Of a stretch of 64,000 nucleotides of DNA, positions 30,801 to 41,009 are shown in pieces. Source of the DNA: Noviherbaspirillum malthae. GTDB taxonomy: Bacteria; Pseudomonadota; Gammaproteobacteria; Burkholderiales; Burkholderiaceae_D. Location of the stretch: contig NZ_JACYXF010000011.1 of assembly GCF_015352985.1 (NCBI RefSeq), positions 62,001-126,000 of the forward strand, read 5' to 3'. Below the pieces are notes generated by a model that saw nothing but the letters and a program-made list of their open reading frames with translations, did no database searches and had not been told where the DNA came from. A program made the position numbers and the translations under genes. How positions within the stretch are numbered: the first letter of the stretch is position 1; the number at the start of each line of letters is the position of its first letter.

Positions 30801-31241
30801 TCGGTGGCCGATACCTTGGACAGCATGGGACTGGAAGCCCGTCATCTCGAACTGGAGCTGACCGAGAGCATGGTGATGAACAGCGCCGACCTCTTCATCA
30901 GCAAGCTGCACGAACTGGAAAGCCTGGGCGTGCAATTGTCGATCGACGACTTCGGCACCGGCTATTCCAGCCTCAGCTACCTCAAGCGCTTTCCGCTGCA
31001 CCACCTGAAGATCGATCAATCCTTCGTGCGCGACATCGCCACCGACGCCGATGACGCCGCCATCACCAGCACCGTCATTTCGCTCGGACACAGCCTCAAC
31101 CTGCGGGTGATCGCGGAAGGCGTGGAAACCGAGGAGCAGGTCGCCTTCCTGCGCGAACATCAGTGCGACGAGATGCAGGGATATTTCTTCAGCAGGCCGC
31201 TGCCGGCGCAGGAATTCGCGCATCTGCTGCGGCGGCATTGA
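27894..31241 (+). CDS. Rec-GAF-GAF-PAS-GGDEF-EAL cyclic-di-GMP signalling protein
   Basis: 1115-residue protein. The receiver domain has Asp52 (IADILMPNMDG). Two GAF domains follow (about 200-365 and 395-545), then a PAS domain (about 563-690). The GGDEF motif is intact at residues 769-773 (RQGGDEF) and the EAL motif is intact at 897-899 (EALIRW), with DDFGTGYSSLSYL later. Both diguanylate cyclase and phosphodiesterase activities are therefore chemically possible. It follows the receiver gene by 25 nt, and the three genes probably form one phosphorelay that controls c-di-GMP. Confidence 0.92.
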   Translation: MATILIVDDHVLNRQFLMVLLGYSGHRLLEAANGTEGLEQAATGKPDLVIADILMPNMDGYEFVTRLRAMPAFAATPVIFYTAAYHEREAGLMAMSCGVRWILPKPSDPELILKTVQEALGLPGPSLQAALPESVQASEPALRSGLDDQLSEYLVELEASSNLMSEFALEGQARGDSGSEELQRIAQRLSNALSSLQGVSLRLTALIELGIELTAERDPRRLLEISCRVVQDICVARYSAIGILADDRSRLAHFLTRGMEDGTAGSMTSPLPDAGIFGKVLAQRTACRMRNPDGIAGRLGLPAGHPPVHSILVVPVASQDKTYGWLYLVDKLGAAEFSEIDERAAATVASQLAVVYDNLVLYSEIERQHARLKNEVNERKQAQEALRRTLRARTVMAECNHVMVHARDERTLLQDMCRTVVEAGRYQMAWIGYTGDDGTLTPVAHAGSVPGMELKPASRFVPGTLSRHGSALIDEHARPWVVVDMTSGEGAVETLTDPVAVSLPLKHQEQLFGVLTIYEKDAGSFDSEQVAMLEELADDISYGVASLRTKQAREKAESDLRVTEEKLSSILDSIDNVVWSATDRGFIYLNSIVETLYGRPIEDFFRDRSLWFESVHPDDRAAMEAGHARLAHAADLKHEYRIVRPDGSIRWVEERARAIRDQRGRLLRCDGIAIDISERKQYEARIEYLADHDALTSLANRNLLGDRITQAMAHARRSGQMLALLFLDLDRFKSVNDSLGHMLGDNLLQEVSNRLRQVVREGDTVARQGGDEFIILLTDVQRPQDVAAVAQKIFDVFEKPFMVRNHELFMTTSIGATLYPDDGEDIQTLLRNADTAMYRAKEEQGNAFHFYSAEMSVRALERAALERALRRALDKNEFELFYQPKVDVHTGRIIGAEALIRWNHPDMGLVPPTRFIPMAEEIGLIVPIGNWVIRTACAQNRAWQDAGLPEISISVNLSARQFNQEGLVQSVADTLDSMGLEARHLELELTESMVMNSADLFISKLHELESLGVQLSIDDFGTGYSSLSYLKRFPLHHLKIDQSFVRDIATDADDAAITSTVISLGHSLNLRVIAEGVETEEQVAFLREHQCDEMQGYFFSRPLPAQEFAHLLRRH

Positions 31242-31261
31242 AGCGCGGCTTCCCGCACGTC

Positions 31262-31420
31262 ATACCAATCCCAAGGCATAACGTGCCATGAGATCGCGTC
31301 TTTTTCCGCCTGCCCGCGTTGTGCTCGTCATCCATAGCCCCGCTATGGATTCCTCCCACGCCTTGCGAGACGAAAAAATCCATCAATCTCATCTGGCACG
31401 TCATACCTTGGGATTGGTAT
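31262..31420. repeat. 159-bp imperfect palindromic element
   Basis: The outer arms are ATACCAATCCCAAGGCAT and its near-reverse complement (end CCTTGGGATTGGTAT, 31406-31420). Imperfect pairing continues inwards (ACGTGCCA.GAGAT) to a perfect apex hairpin ATCCATAGC/GCTATGGAT centred at 31340. The centre of the outer arms is also 31341, so the whole unit is one palindrome. It has no coding content and sits between the GGDEF-EAL gene and the purF terminator. It resembles a MITE or a REP-like folded repeat. Target-site duplication not evident. Confidence 0.75.
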
Positions 31421-31497
31421 CAGACATCTTCGTGCCGGCTGTGGAATTCAGGGCCGGCGTTCAGATGCCTGTGGTGCGAAAACGCGGAGAGCAAAAC

Positions 31498-31528
31498 AAA
31501 AAGCCCGCGACAGCATCGCGGGCTTTTT
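31498..31528. terminator. purF operon terminator
   Basis: Stem AAAAAGCCCGCGA / TCGCGGGCTTTTT with a 5-nt loop, perfect over 13 bp. T-runs lie on both strands, so it works in both directions; it ends the minus-strand purF operon. Confidence 0.93.
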
Positions 31529-31560
31529 CATTGCGGCGAACAGCTCCGCCGGTCACATCA

Positions 31561-33078
31561 TCAATCGACGCGCGCCAGATTCAGGGCAAGCTGGGAACGC
31601 ACGGCATCCTCGATTTCCGGCTTGGGATTGTTGCGCACATACTCGATGCGGTCGAGGTAATCGCGCGAAATGTCGCCCGTGACATAGATGCCGTCGAAGC
31701 AGGATGCTTCGAAATCCTTGAGCGCCGGATTCACATCCGAGATCGAGCGCTTGAGCGCATCGACATCCTGGTAGACCAGCGCATCGGCGGTGATCTCGCG
31801 GCAGACTTCCTCTTCGCTGCGGCCGTAGGCGATCAGTTCGTTACGGGTCGGCATGTCGATGCCGTAGACGTTCGGGAACTTCACCGGCGGCGCCGCCGAT
31901 GCGAAGATCACGCTCTTGGCGCCGGAATCGCGCGCCATCTGCACGATCTCGCGGCTGGTCGTGCCGCGCACGATCGAATCGTCGACCAGCAGCACGTTCT
32001 TGCCCTTGAACTCGCTGCCGATGGCATTGAGCTTCTGGCGCACCGACTTCTTGCGCAGGCCCTGGCCGGGCATGATGAAGGTACGGCCGATGTAGCGGTT
32101 CTTGATGAAGCCTTCGCGGTAGTCGAGGTTGAGCTTGAGCGCGAGTTCCATCGCCGCCGGACGGGAGGAATCGGGAATCGGCATCACCACGTCGATGTCG
32201 CCGGCCGAAAACTGGCGCCTGATCTTCTCCGCGAGATATTCGCCCATCTTCAGGCGCGATGCATAGACGGAGGCACCGTCGATGATGGAATCCGGACGTG
32301 CCAGATAGACGAACTCGAATGCGCAGGGATTGAGCATGGGGTTTTCCGCGCACTGCTGGTTGTACAGCTTTCCGTCGAGGTCGATGAAGATGGCTTCGCC
32401 CGGCAGCACGTCGCGCAGGAAACGGAAACCGAGCCCTTCCAGCGCAACCGATTCGCTGGCGAGCATGTATTCGGTACCCTTGTCGGTTTCATTGAAGCCG
32501 ATGCACAGCGGACGAATGCCGAACGGATCGCGGAAGGCCAGCAGGCCATAGCCGGCGATCTGCGCCACGACCGCATAGGAGCCGCGCACGCGGGTATGCA
32601 GGACGGACACCGCCTTGAACAGGGCCGACGGATCCAGGGAGTAGCCTGTCGTGGCCATCTGGATTTCATGGGCCAGCACGTTGAGCAGGACTTCGGAATC
32701 GGAGTCGGTATTGACGTGGCGGCGGTCGTTCTTGAACATCTCGATCTTGAGCTGTTCCCAGTTGGTCAGGTTGCCGTTATGCGCCAGGATGATGCCGAAC
32801 GGCGCATTGACGTAGAACGGCTGAGCCTCTTCCTCGCTGGAAGAGCCGGCCGTCGGATAGCGGACTTGGCCGATGCCGGCATTGCCGGGCAGCGAACGCA
32901 TGTTGCGTGTACGAAATACGTCGCGCACCAGGCCATTGGCCTTGTACATCGAAAACGTATTGCCGTGATTGGTTGCGATACCCGCCGCATCCTGCCCGCG
33001 ATGCTGCAGCAGCAACAAGGCATCATAGATCAGCTGGTTGACCGGACCCTGGGAAACAACGCCAACAATGCCACACAT
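31561..33078 (-). CDS. purF: Amidophosphoribosyltransferase
   Basis: First committed step of purine synthesis: makes 5-phosphoribosylamine from PRPP and glutamine. The 505-residue protein begins MCGIVGVVSQ; the nucleophilic cysteine becomes N-terminal after Met removal (class II glutamine amidotransferase). The PRPP-binding motif VLLVDDSIVRGTTS is in the C-terminal half (about residues 355-370). Last gene of the folC-SPOR-cvpA-purF set. In several Burkholderiales I recall metZ directly downstream; it is not here. Confidence 0.97.
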   Translation of the reverse strand: MCGIVGVVSQGPVNQLIYDALLLLQHRGQDAAGIATNHGNTFSMYKANGLVRDVFRTRNMRSLPGNAGIGQVRYPTAGSSSEEEAQPFYVNAPFGIILAHNGNLTNWEQLKIEMFKNDRRHVNTDSDSEVLLNVLAHEIQMATTGYSLDPSALFKAVSVLHTRVRGSYAVVAQIAGYGLLAFRDPFGIRPLCIGFNETDKGTEYMLASESVALEGLGFRFLRDVLPGEAIFIDLDGKLYNQQCAENPMLNPCAFEFVYLARPDSIIDGASVYASRLKMGEYLAEKIRRQFSAGDIDVVMPIPDSSRPAAMELALKLNLDYREGFIKNRYIGRTFIMPGQGLRKKSVRQKLNAIGSEFKGKNVLLVDDSIVRGTTSREIVQMARDSGAKSVIFASAAPPVKFPNVYGIDMPTRNELIAYGRSEEEVCREITADALVYQDVDALKRSISDVNPALKDFEASCFDGIYVTGDISRDYLDRIEYVRNNPKPEIEDAVRSQLALNLARVD

Positions 33079-33102
33079 GGTGGACTCCTCAACTAAGACA
33101 AT

Positions 33103-33591
33103 TCAAAAGCTTACGTGCCTGGCCCAATCGCCCGGCAGGTAGGGGCTGACCGTTCTTGCAGCCGTTTCGGCCAACGGGCTGAACAGGGCTTCCTTCCAGA
33201 AAGCCTGCTGCGGAATCGCTGTCATGCCGCACACCAGCACGACGGCCAGTACGATGACCAGCCCGCGTCCCAGCCCGAACAGCCCGCCGAGACCGCGGTC
33301 GGCCAGCGTCAGGCCGCTGGCCTTGATCACTGCATCCACCGCCATGCTCAGCAGCATCATCATCAGCCGCACCCCGATGAACAGGGCGAGAAAGGCCACG
33401 ATCAGCCGGGTGGTGCCGCCGGGAATCGCATCCGGAAGCAATCCGGCCAGTCCTTCGCCGTAGGCATTGGCCACCACGAATGCAACGATCCAGCTGAGCA
33501 GGGACAGGATTTCCTTGACCAGGCCCCGCAAGGTGCTGATGACAATCGAGCAAATCAGCACGAAGACAACGATATAGTCGAATATTGTCAC
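33103..33591 (-). CDS. cvpA: Colicin V production protein homologue
   Basis: 162-residue inner-membrane protein with four hydrophobic helices, opening TIFDYIVVFVLICSI. The family is encoded next to purF in many Proteobacteria, as here (24 nt away). In E. coli it is required for colicin V secretion and affects envelope stress; the molecular role is unclear. The start is GTG at 33591. Confidence 0.9.
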   Translation of the reverse strand: MTIFDYIVVFVLICSIVISTLRGLVKEILSLLSWIVAFVVANAYGEGLAGLLPDAIPGGTTRLIVAFLALFIGVRLMMMLLSMAVDAVIKASGLTLADRGLGGLFGLGRGLVIVLAVVLVCGMTAIPQQAFWKEALFSPLAETAARTVSPYLPGDWARHVSF

Positions 33592-33604
33592 GTATGGGCA
33601 ATGT

Positions 33605-34582
33605 TCAAGCCGGCACGAGCGTGCCGTTCAAGCCCAGCTTGACGATTTTCGCGCGGACCTTCTCAGCCTCATCCTTGCTGGTGAACGGTCCGACCCGGAT
33701 GCGCGTGCGGCTGCCGCCATCGGTAGTGACTGTCTGCGTGAACGAATGGATGCCTGCATCCTTGAGCTTGGTTTGCAGCTCATTGACCTTTTCCCTGGTC
33801 GCAAGTGCCGCCACCTGGATGACAAATTTGCTGGATTTCTTTTCGAGGGACGGATCTGGCTTGCCTTCAAGCAAAGCTTTGGCACGCGCCGCCTCGGCCA
33901 GCTTCTCCGCCTGCCTGGCGTCCGCCTTTTCAGCCTTGTCCGACTTGTCGGATTTATCAGCCTTGTCGGCCTTCGGCTCGGGTTTCAATTCCGGCTTGGA
34001 TTCGTGCCTGGGTTCGGGCCTGGCATCCGCCTTGGCAAGCGGCGCGGTCGGCGCTGCCTGCTTCCCGTGGTCATCCTTGGGAGCGGCTGCCTGTTTGGAG
34101 GATTCCGTTTTCGGGGTTGCGGCGGGTGCCGCAGCGACAGCGGACGGCTGCTTGGCGATGTCCGCCGGGTCGACCACCTCTTCCTTCGGATCGAGCGCGG
34201 CGGTCGCATTCACGCCGGAAGATGCCGGTGCTGCCGACGGGTTCGCAGAAGCGGAACTGGCCGACGACGCCGCAGGCTTGTCCTTGGAGGGAATCTGGAT
34301 TGCTATATCGTCGGCGACGGGCTTGGGCTCGGAATCGAGCAGCATTGGCAAACCGACCACTGCAGCCAGCACCAGGGCCACCGCACCGATCAGGCGGCGG
34401 CGCGCCCGCTTCTTTTCCGGCAGGACCGGATCGGCCTGCTCGGCACCCTGCGCCTGCGGCTTGGCCGAACGGCGCTTGCGGCTGCGTACCGCCTTGGATT
34501 CCTCTTCAGCGCGCGAATAAAACGCACTGTCGTCGGAAGCGGGTTCCTGCTTGTTTTTGCGGAAGGACGAGAACAAGCTCAT
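33605..34582 (-). CDS. SPOR-domain cell-division protein, DedD-like
   Basis: 325-residue protein. A cytoplasmic basic segment with many Lys/Arg (about 31-63) precedes one transmembrane helix (about 64-82). A long low-complexity periplasmic linker rich in Ala/Lys/Pro/Asp follows, with repeated DKADKSDKS-type runs. The C-terminal SPOR domain (about 245-325, FVIQVAALATREKVNELQTKL) binds denuded peptidoglycan at the division site. It lies between folC and cvpA. The lysine-rich tandem repeats may vary in length between strains. Confidence 0.88.
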   Translation of the reverse strand: MSLFSSFRKNKQEPASDDSAFYSRAEEESKAVRSRKRRSAKPQAQGAEQADPVLPEKKRARRRLIGAVALVLAAVVGLPMLLDSEPKPVADDIAIQIPSKDKPAASSASSASANPSAAPASSGVNATAALDPKEEVVDPADIAKQPSAVAAAPAATPKTESSKQAAAPKDDHGKQAAPTAPLAKADARPEPRHESKPELKPEPKADKADKSDKSDKAEKADARQAEKLAEAARAKALLEGKPDPSLEKKSSKFVIQVAALATREKVNELQTKLKDAGIHSFTQTVTTDGGSRTRIRVGPFTSKDEAEKVRAKIVKLGLNGTLVPA

Positions 34583-34637
34583 GCGATAAAAAGTGTCGGT
34601 GAGTTGAGCGGCGGTCTTGAAAAAACAATACGGTTTT

Positions 34638-35942
34638 TCAGCCCGCCTCTCCGGATCTTTTCGCTTCCATCACGCCAGCGACAGTCAGGAATGATCCGAA
34701 AACCGCAATTCTATCATTCTCGCCGGCCCTGCTTCGTGCATTCGCGAAAGCTGTGGCGGGAGAGGCAAAGGTTTCGATCGAACGTTCGTTGCCGGCCCCG
34801 GTCTGCGGCACGATGCCGGCATCGAGCAGCTTCTGCTTCAGGGTTTCCGCCGTTGCGGCGCGCGGCAGCGGCAGGTCGGTCACGCACCAATGGTCGACGC
34901 GATCCTTGAGCTGGGCGATGACGCCGTCGATATCCTTGTCCTGCATGGCGCCGAATACTGCATAGGTATAGGGATGGAAACCCATGTTGTCGAGGTTCTG
35001 CGCCAGCGTGGCGGCGGCATGGGGATTATGCGCCACGTCGAGGACCACGGTCGGCCTGCCCGGGAGGACCTGGAAGCGGCCCGGCAGATCCACCATGGCC
35101 AGTCCCGTGCGCACTTCCTGCGCACCGACGGGCAGACGGTGCCGCAGCGCCTCCAGCGCCGCCAGCGCCGCCGATGCGTTGAGCAGCTGGTTGGCGCCGC
35201 GCAGCGCCGGATAGCCGAGCGAATTGCGCCGCTGCCCGCGTCCGCCGTAGCTCCACTGCTGCTTGTCGCCGGAATAGTTGAAATCATGCCCGAACAGCCA
35301 GAGATCGGCGCCGATGGCCCGCGCATGGTCGATCAGGGATTGCGGAGGGACCGGGTCGCCGCAGATGGCGGTGCGGCCGCCGCGGAAAATGCCGGCCTTC
35401 TCGAAACCGATCTTTTCACGGGTATCGCCGAGATATTCGGTGTGGTCGATGTCCACGCTGGTCACGATGGCAACGTCGGCATCGATCACGTTCACCGCAT
35501 CCAGACGTCCGCCGAGCCCCACCTCCAGGATCACCGCGTCCAGCCCGGACTGGGCGAACAGGCGCAGGATGGCGAGCGTGGTGAATTCGAAATAGGTCAG
35601 CGATACGTCGCCGCGCTGCGCTTCGACGACAGCGAACTGCTCCGTCAGCATCGCGTCCGACGCCGGCTCGCCGTTGACGCGCGCCCGTTCGTTGAAGTCG
35701 ATCAGGTGCGGCGAGGTGTACAGTCCGACGCGATATCCGGCCTGCATCAGGATGGATTCCAGCATCGCACACGTCGAGCCCTTGCCGTTGGTGCCGCCCA
35801 CGATGATCACAGGACAGTCGAAACGGATGCCGAGCCTGTCCCTGACCTGTCCGACGCGCTCCAGGCCCATGTCGATGGCCTTGGGATGCATGGATTCGAG
35901 AAGGGAGAGCCATTCGGCCAGGGTTGCGGGTTGCGTAGTCAT
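34638..35942 (-). CDS. folC: Bifunctional folylpolyglutamate synthase/dihydrofolate synthase
   Basis: Adds glutamate to dihydropteroate and to folates. The 434-residue Mur-ligase-family protein has the ATP-binding loop GGTNGKGST at residues 49-57 and the family segments ILEVGLGGRLDAVN and VDIDHTEYLGDTREKIG. ATG 35942 is chosen over an in-frame TTG 15 nt upstream. Preceded by accD, followed 55 nt later by the SPOR gene. Confidence 0.95.
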   Translation of the reverse strand: MTTQPATLAEWLSLLESMHPKAIDMGLERVGQVRDRLGIRFDCPVIIVGGTNGKGSTCAMLESILMQAGYRVGLYTSPHLIDFNERARVNGEPASDAMLTEQFAVVEAQRGDVSLTYFEFTTLAILRLFAQSGLDAVILEVGLGGRLDAVNVIDADVAIVTSVDIDHTEYLGDTREKIGFEKAGIFRGGRTAICGDPVPPQSLIDHARAIGADLWLFGHDFNYSGDKQQWSYGGRGQRRNSLGYPALRGANQLLNASAALAALEALRHRLPVGAQEVRTGLAMVDLPGRFQVLPGRPTVVLDVAHNPHAAATLAQNLDNMGFHPYTYAVFGAMQDKDIDGVIAQLKDRVDHWCVTDLPLPRAATAETLKQKLLDAGIVPQTGAGNERSIETFASPATAFANARSRAGENDRIAVFGSFLTVAGVMEAKRSGEAG

Positions 35943-36052
35943 GACTCGTTGCGGCAATGGAAGAATTGTTCAGTTCAAATGCAAGACGGCGAACAGGACA
36001 GGTACGCAGGACGCCGTACCCATCTTGTTCGCCGTTGCGGCGCAGGCCCGGA

Positions 36053-36925
<873 letters not shown>

Positions 36926-37015
36926 CGTGACCTCTTTTGATTTTTCGGGTGGGCGCATTGTACCGCCGGCCTTGCTTTGCGCCAATATCGGTTTGACGAC
37001 AGCAACAGCTGGACA

Positions 37016-37819
37016 TCATGCCTTTTCGTCAAGTGCCTGCCGGATTCCGGCAATAAAACTGCGCACCGCCTCGGCCGCATTTTCCTGCGGCGTGTTTTCC
37101 AGTTCCTGGATGATGCGGCTGCCGATCACCACCGCATCCGACACGGAAGCAATTGCCTTTGCGGTAGCGCCATCACGGATACCGAAGCCGACGCCGACCG
37201 GCACCTGCACATGCTTCCGGATTTCCGGAATCTTGCTCGCCACGGCTTCCAGGTCGAGATGACCCGACCCGGTGACGCCCTTGAGCGAGACGTAGTATAC
37301 GTAACCGGTCGCAATCTTGCCGACCTGCGCAATCCGTTCCGGAGTCGAAGTAGGCGCCAGCAGGAAGATGGGATCGAGTCCTTTGCGCTTCATTGAAGCC
37401 GCAAACTCCTCGCACTCTTCCGGCGGGTAATCGACCACCAGCACGCCGTCGACACCCGCTTCCCCTGCTGCCTGGATGAAGGAGTCGGCGCCCATTCTTT
37501 CAATCGGATTGGCATAGCCCATCAGCACCACGGGCGTTGCCTGATCCTTGCTGCGGAATTCCTTTACGAAGCTTAATACGTCGCGCATGCCGACGCCCTG
37601 GGCCAGAGCGCGTTCGGAAGCGCGCTGGATGACAGGGCCATCAGCCATTGGATCGGAGAAAGGTACGCCGAGTTCGATTATGTCGGCGCCGCCTGCCACC
37701 AGGGCATGCATCAGCGATACGGTAAGTCCCGGCGACGGATCGCCTGCGGTAATGAAGGGAATCAGGCCCTTGCGTTTTTGTTCGGCAAGTGTAGTCAGCG
37801 TATTTTTAATTCTGGACAT
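37016..37819 (-). CDS. trpA: Tryptophan synthase alpha chain
   Basis: Cleaves indole-3-glycerol phosphate to indole, which passes through a tunnel to TrpB. The 267-residue TIM-barrel protein has the catalytic Glu49 and Asp60 in [17 protein letters not shown]. The phosphate-binding loop GVGFGIRDG is near residue 210. Downstream of trpB by 104 nt. Confidence 0.97.
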   Translation of the reverse strand: MSRIKNTLTTLAEQKRKGLIPFITAGDPSPGLTVSLMHALVAGGADIIELGVPFSDPMADGPVIQRASERALAQGVGMRDVLSFVKEFRSKDQATPVVLMGYANPIERMGADSFIQAAGEAGVDGVLVVDYPPEECEEFAASMKRKGLDPIFLLAPTSTPERIAQVGKIATGYVYYVSLKGVTGSGHLDLEAVASKIPEIRKHVQVPVGVGFGIRDGATAKAIASVSDAVVIGSRIIQELENTPQENAAEAVRSFIAGIRQALDEKA

Positions 37820-37923
37820 GGTCAGTCTCTATCTCGTTGTTCGGCCATGGAACAGTGCGGGCGCTTGATCAAACGCCTGCGGCTTTCCGGCTGGAAGGAC
37901 GTGTATGCAAACGGCGACGCGTT

Positions 37924-39192
37924 TCAGATGTTTTTCTTCATGCGTTCGGCGACGGTATGCATGTCCTTGTCGCCGCGCCCGGAAAGATTGGCAAGCACAA
38001 TCTTGTCCTTGGGCAGCGTGGCGGCGAACTTTGCCGCGTAGGCCAGCGCGTGGCTGGACTCGAGTGCCGGGATGATGCCTTCGATGCGGCAGCAGTTGTG
38101 GAAGGCTTCGATCGCTTCGTCGTCGGTGACGGAAACATACTGCGCGCGGCCGGAATCCTTGAGCCAGGCATGCTCCGGTCCGACGCCGGGATAATCGAGG
38201 CCCGCCGACACCGAATGCGTCTCGATGATCTGGCCGTTTTCATCCTGCAGCAGATAGGTGCGGTTGCCGTGCAGCACACCGGGCGAACCGGCGATGAGCG
38301 ATGCGGAATGCTTTCCGGTGTCGAGCCCTTCTCCGGCCGCCTCGACGCCGACCAGCTGCACGTCCTTGTGGTCGATATACGGATAGAAGATGCCCATGGC
38401 ATTGGAGCCGCCGCCGATGCAGGCGACGACGTAATCGGGCTGCCTGCCGGCCTGCTCGGGCATTTGCACCAGGCATTCCTTGCCGATCACGGACTGGAAG
38501 TCGCGCACCATCATCGGGTAGGGATGCGGGCCGGCAACGGTACCGATGATGTAGAAGGTATTCTCGACATTGGTCACCCAGTCGCGCATCGCTTCGTTGA
38601 GCGCATCCTTCAGGGTCTTTGAACCGGATTCGACCGGCACCACCTTCGCGCCGAGCAGTTCCATGCGGTACACGTTCTGCACCTGGCGCTTGACGTCCTC
38701 GCTGCCCATGTAGATCACGCATTCGAGGCCGAAACGGGCGCAGATGGTGGCGGTTGCGACGCCGTGCTGTCCTGCCCCGGTTTCCGCGATGACGCGCGGC
38801 TTGCCCATGCGCTTTGCGAGCAGGGCCTGGCCGATCACGTTGTTGATCTTGTGGGCGCCGGTATGGTTGAGGTCTTCACGCTTGAAGTAGATCTGCGCGC
38901 CTCCCATCATTTCGGACCAGCGTTTTGCATGGTAGATCGGGCTGGGACGGCCGACGAAATGCTTCAGTTCGCGCTCGAATTCGGCGAGAAATTCCGGATC
39001 GTTCTGGTAATGCGCATAACCGTTCTTCAGTTCGGTCAGCGCATGCGTCAGGGTTTCCGACACGAAGGTGCCGCCGTAGGGGCCGAAGTGCCCGCGTGCA
39101 TCGGGAAGGTTGTAGGGCGCCGTCTGGTGCAGCGCGGCGGTCGTGACAGGCTGGCGCTCGCCATAGTTTTCAAGCGCGTTCAGTTCTTTCAT
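37924..39192 (-). CDS. trpB: Tryptophan synthase beta chain
   Basis: PLP enzyme that joins indole and serine into tryptophan. With the ATG at 39192 (GAGG six bases ahead) it has 422 residues. The Schiff-base lysine is Lys115 in [11 protein letters not shown], and the glycine-rich phosphate loop GGGSNAMG lies later (about 245). An ATG six bases upstream (39198) sits directly against the GAGG and is less likely. Confidence 0.97.
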   Translation of the reverse strand: MKELNALENYGERQPVTTAALHQTAPYNLPDARGHFGPYGGTFVSETLTHALTELKNGYAHYQNDPEFLAEFERELKHFVGRPSPIYHAKRWSEMMGGAQIYFKREDLNHTGAHKINNVIGQALLAKRMGKPRVIAETGAGQHGVATATICARFGLECVIYMGSEDVKRQVQNVYRMELLGAKVVPVESGSKTLKDALNEAMRDWVTNVENTFYIIGTVAGPHPYPMMVRDFQSVIGKECLVQMPEQAGRQPDYVVACIGGGSNAMGIFYPYIDHKDVQLVGVEAAGEGLDTGKHSASLIAGSPGVLHGNRTYLLQDENGQIIETHSVSAGLDYPGVGPEHAWLKDSGRAQYVSVTDDEAIEAFHNCCRIEGIIPALESSHALAYAAKFAATLPKDKIVLANLSGRGDKDMHTVAERMKKNI

Positions 39193-39369
39193 GGTCATCC
39201 TCTTTCAAGCTTGACGGCAAGGCGCTCGCGCAGGCGAATGCCCTGGATCGGTTCATTGATGGCTAAATGCATGCCGCAACGTGCAGCCACGGCAAGAAGC
39301 AAGAATCCGGAATCGGGCTGCTGTTGAAACGGAGGCAAGCGCGGCATGAGCGCGATTGCATGCCATCCG

Positions 39370-40041
39370 TTAGTTGTTCAGCCGGGAGTCGGCAAGGCCA
39401 ACTGCCCGGATGAACGCGGCAATCTTTGCAGGATCCTTGATGCCCTTGGAGAGTTCGACGCCACTGCTGACGTCGACGGCATGCGGGCGTACCTGAAGCA
39501 CGGCTTCAGTGACGTTTTGTGCGCTCAAGCCACCACTCAAAACGACCCGAGGCGCGAGCTCTTTTGGGATGAGAGACCAATCGAAAACCTTTCCACCGCC
39601 GCCATAGCCGTCGACAAATGCGTCGAGCAGCAGGCCGGCGAACAACGGCCCGGCGGCACGGTAACTTTCCTCGTATTCTAGCAAATCGGCGGCCGTCATA
39701 TCCGGTTCCACGCGCAGGGCGCGCATGAAGGGACGGGAAACCGCCTCGGCTGCGGCACGGCATTGCTCGGGCGTTTCATCGCCATGGAATTGCAGCATGG
39801 ACACCGGCGCCACGCGAACCACGTCTTTGATCTCCTCCACCGAAGCGTTGACGAACAGCCCGACCGTGGTGATATAGGCAGGCACAGCGGCAATCAGTGC
39901 CGCCGCCTCCTGCGGCGCGACATAGCGGGGGCTTTTGGCATAGAAAACGAAACCGATCGCATCGGCGCCGGCCGCAATGACGGACTGGAGATCTTGCGGG
40001 CGGGTAATGCCACAAATTTTTGCACGGGTACGGGAAGTCAT
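39370..40041 (-). CDS. trpF: Phosphoribosylanthranilate isomerase
   Basis: Amadori rearrangement step of tryptophan synthesis. The 223-residue TIM-barrel has the catalytic Cys10 in [11 protein letters not shown] and the general-acid aspartate in [10 protein letters not shown]. It is a free-standing TrpF. truA is 49 nt upstream; a 177-nt gap precedes trpB with no gene or clear structure. Confidence 0.96.
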   Translation of the reverse strand: MTSRTRAKICGITRPQDLQSVIAAGADAIGFVFYAKSPRYVAPQEAAALIAAVPAYITTVGLFVNASVEEIKDVVRVAPVSMLQFHGDETPEQCRAAAEAVSRPFMRALRVEPDMTAADLLEYEESYRAAGPLFAGLLLDAFVDGYGGGGKVFDWSLIPKELAPRVVLSGGLSAQNVTEAVLQVRPHAVDVSSGVELSKGIKDPAKIAAFIRAVGLADSRLNN

Positions 40042-40090
40042 GGAATCGAGAGCAATAAGCCGTTCTGCCGATATTATGCTACCGGCTCAT

Positions 40091-40903
40091 TCATTGTCCG
40101 TGAAACCACGGCAAGGCAGGAGAATTTTCCTGCGGCAGCGCCCATGCCGCATCGTACTCGATCTTCGCCAGGTACAAGCCGTCGGGCATGAAGGTCGGCG
40201 CGGCAAGGCTGCGGTCGCGCTTGTCGAGGATGCCGGCCAGCCACTGGGGTGGCTGGTTTCCGTTCCCGACCACGATGAGCGAACCGACGATGTTGCGCAC
40301 CATGTGATGCAGGAAGGCGCTGGCGGTCAAGGTGAATACGATCAGGTCGCCGCGCCGCTCGATGCGGATGTCATGCATGGTCTTGACCGGAGATTTGGCC
40401 TGGCACTCCGCCGCGCGGAACGCGGAAAAGTCATGCGTGCCGAGCAGGCAGGCGGCGGCTTCCCGCATCGGCTCGACCTGCAGCGGCCTGAATACCCAGC
40501 CCGCCTTGCCGGCAAGCAGCGGCATGCGTACCGGATGGTTGTAGAGCACGTAATGATAGGTTCGGGAGCGGGCACTGAACCGCGCATGGAAGGCGTCGTC
40601 GCCCTCGCCTTTCACTTCGGCGGCCCAGCGCACGGCGATCGACGCAGGCAGGAAGGCGTTGACGCCGCGCACCCAGGAAAACATGTCGCGTTCAAGGCCG
40701 GTATCGAAATGCACTACCTGTTCCAGCGCATGCACTCCGGTATCGGTACGTCCCGCGCAGGTGGTGGCAATGTCGGTCAGCGCAAAGCGCTTGATGGCGG
40801 ATTCCAATGCATCCTGCACGGTCTTGCCGTGGGGCTGAGTCTGCCAGCCGTGCCAGTGGGCGCCGTCATACTGCACGCCAAGCGCAATGCGTTTCAATTC
40901 CAC
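40091..40903 (-). CDS. truA: tRNA pseudouridine(38-40) synthase
   Basis: Modifies U38-U40 in the anticodon arm of many tRNAs. The 270-residue protein has the catalytic Asp54 in [12 protein letters not shown] and the family N-terminus [17 protein letters not shown]. It lies between fimV and trpF, a conserved Betaproteobacterial order. Confidence 0.96.
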   Translation of the reverse strand: MELKRIALGVQYDGAHWHGWQTQPHGKTVQDALESAIKRFALTDIATTCAGRTDTGVHALEQVVHFDTGLERDMFSWVRGVNAFLPASIAVRWAAEVKGEGDDAFHARFSARSRTYHYVLYNHPVRMPLLAGKAGWVFRPLQVEPMREAAACLLGTHDFSAFRAAECQAKSPVKTMHDIRIERRGDLIVFTLTASAFLHHMVRNIVGSLIVVGNGNQPPQWLAGILDKRDRSLAAPTFMPDGLYLAKIEYDAAWALPQENSPALPWFHGQ

Positions 40904-40928
40904 TCCAGTTCATTCAAAAGCAAAAATG

Positions 40929-40962
40929 CGAAACGGGCGCAAGCTCCGCTGCGCCCGTTTCG
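40929..40962 (-). terminator. fimV terminator
   Basis: Stem GAAACGGGCGCA / TGCGCCCGTTTC (12 bp, perfect) with an 8-nt loop, followed on the minus strand by GCATTTTTG. It lies 50 nt past the fimV stop and just before truA. Confidence 0.88.
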
Positions 40963-41009
40963 TACCAATACCAAGCTTGGCATCGCCTGGACTACATTTG
41001 CCGGATCAA

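Larger units (their letters stand above)
31242..31560. other. Gap between GGDEF-EAL gene and purF (319 bp)
   Basis: Contains the 159-bp palindrome and the purF terminator. The remaining 70 bp between them shows nothing recognisable. Confidence 0.6.

Noticed and set aside
40964-40976. TACCAATACCAAG near the fimV terminator as a third copy of the repeat end
   Set aside because: Only 12 of 13 bases match and the similarity stops there; too short to tell from chance.
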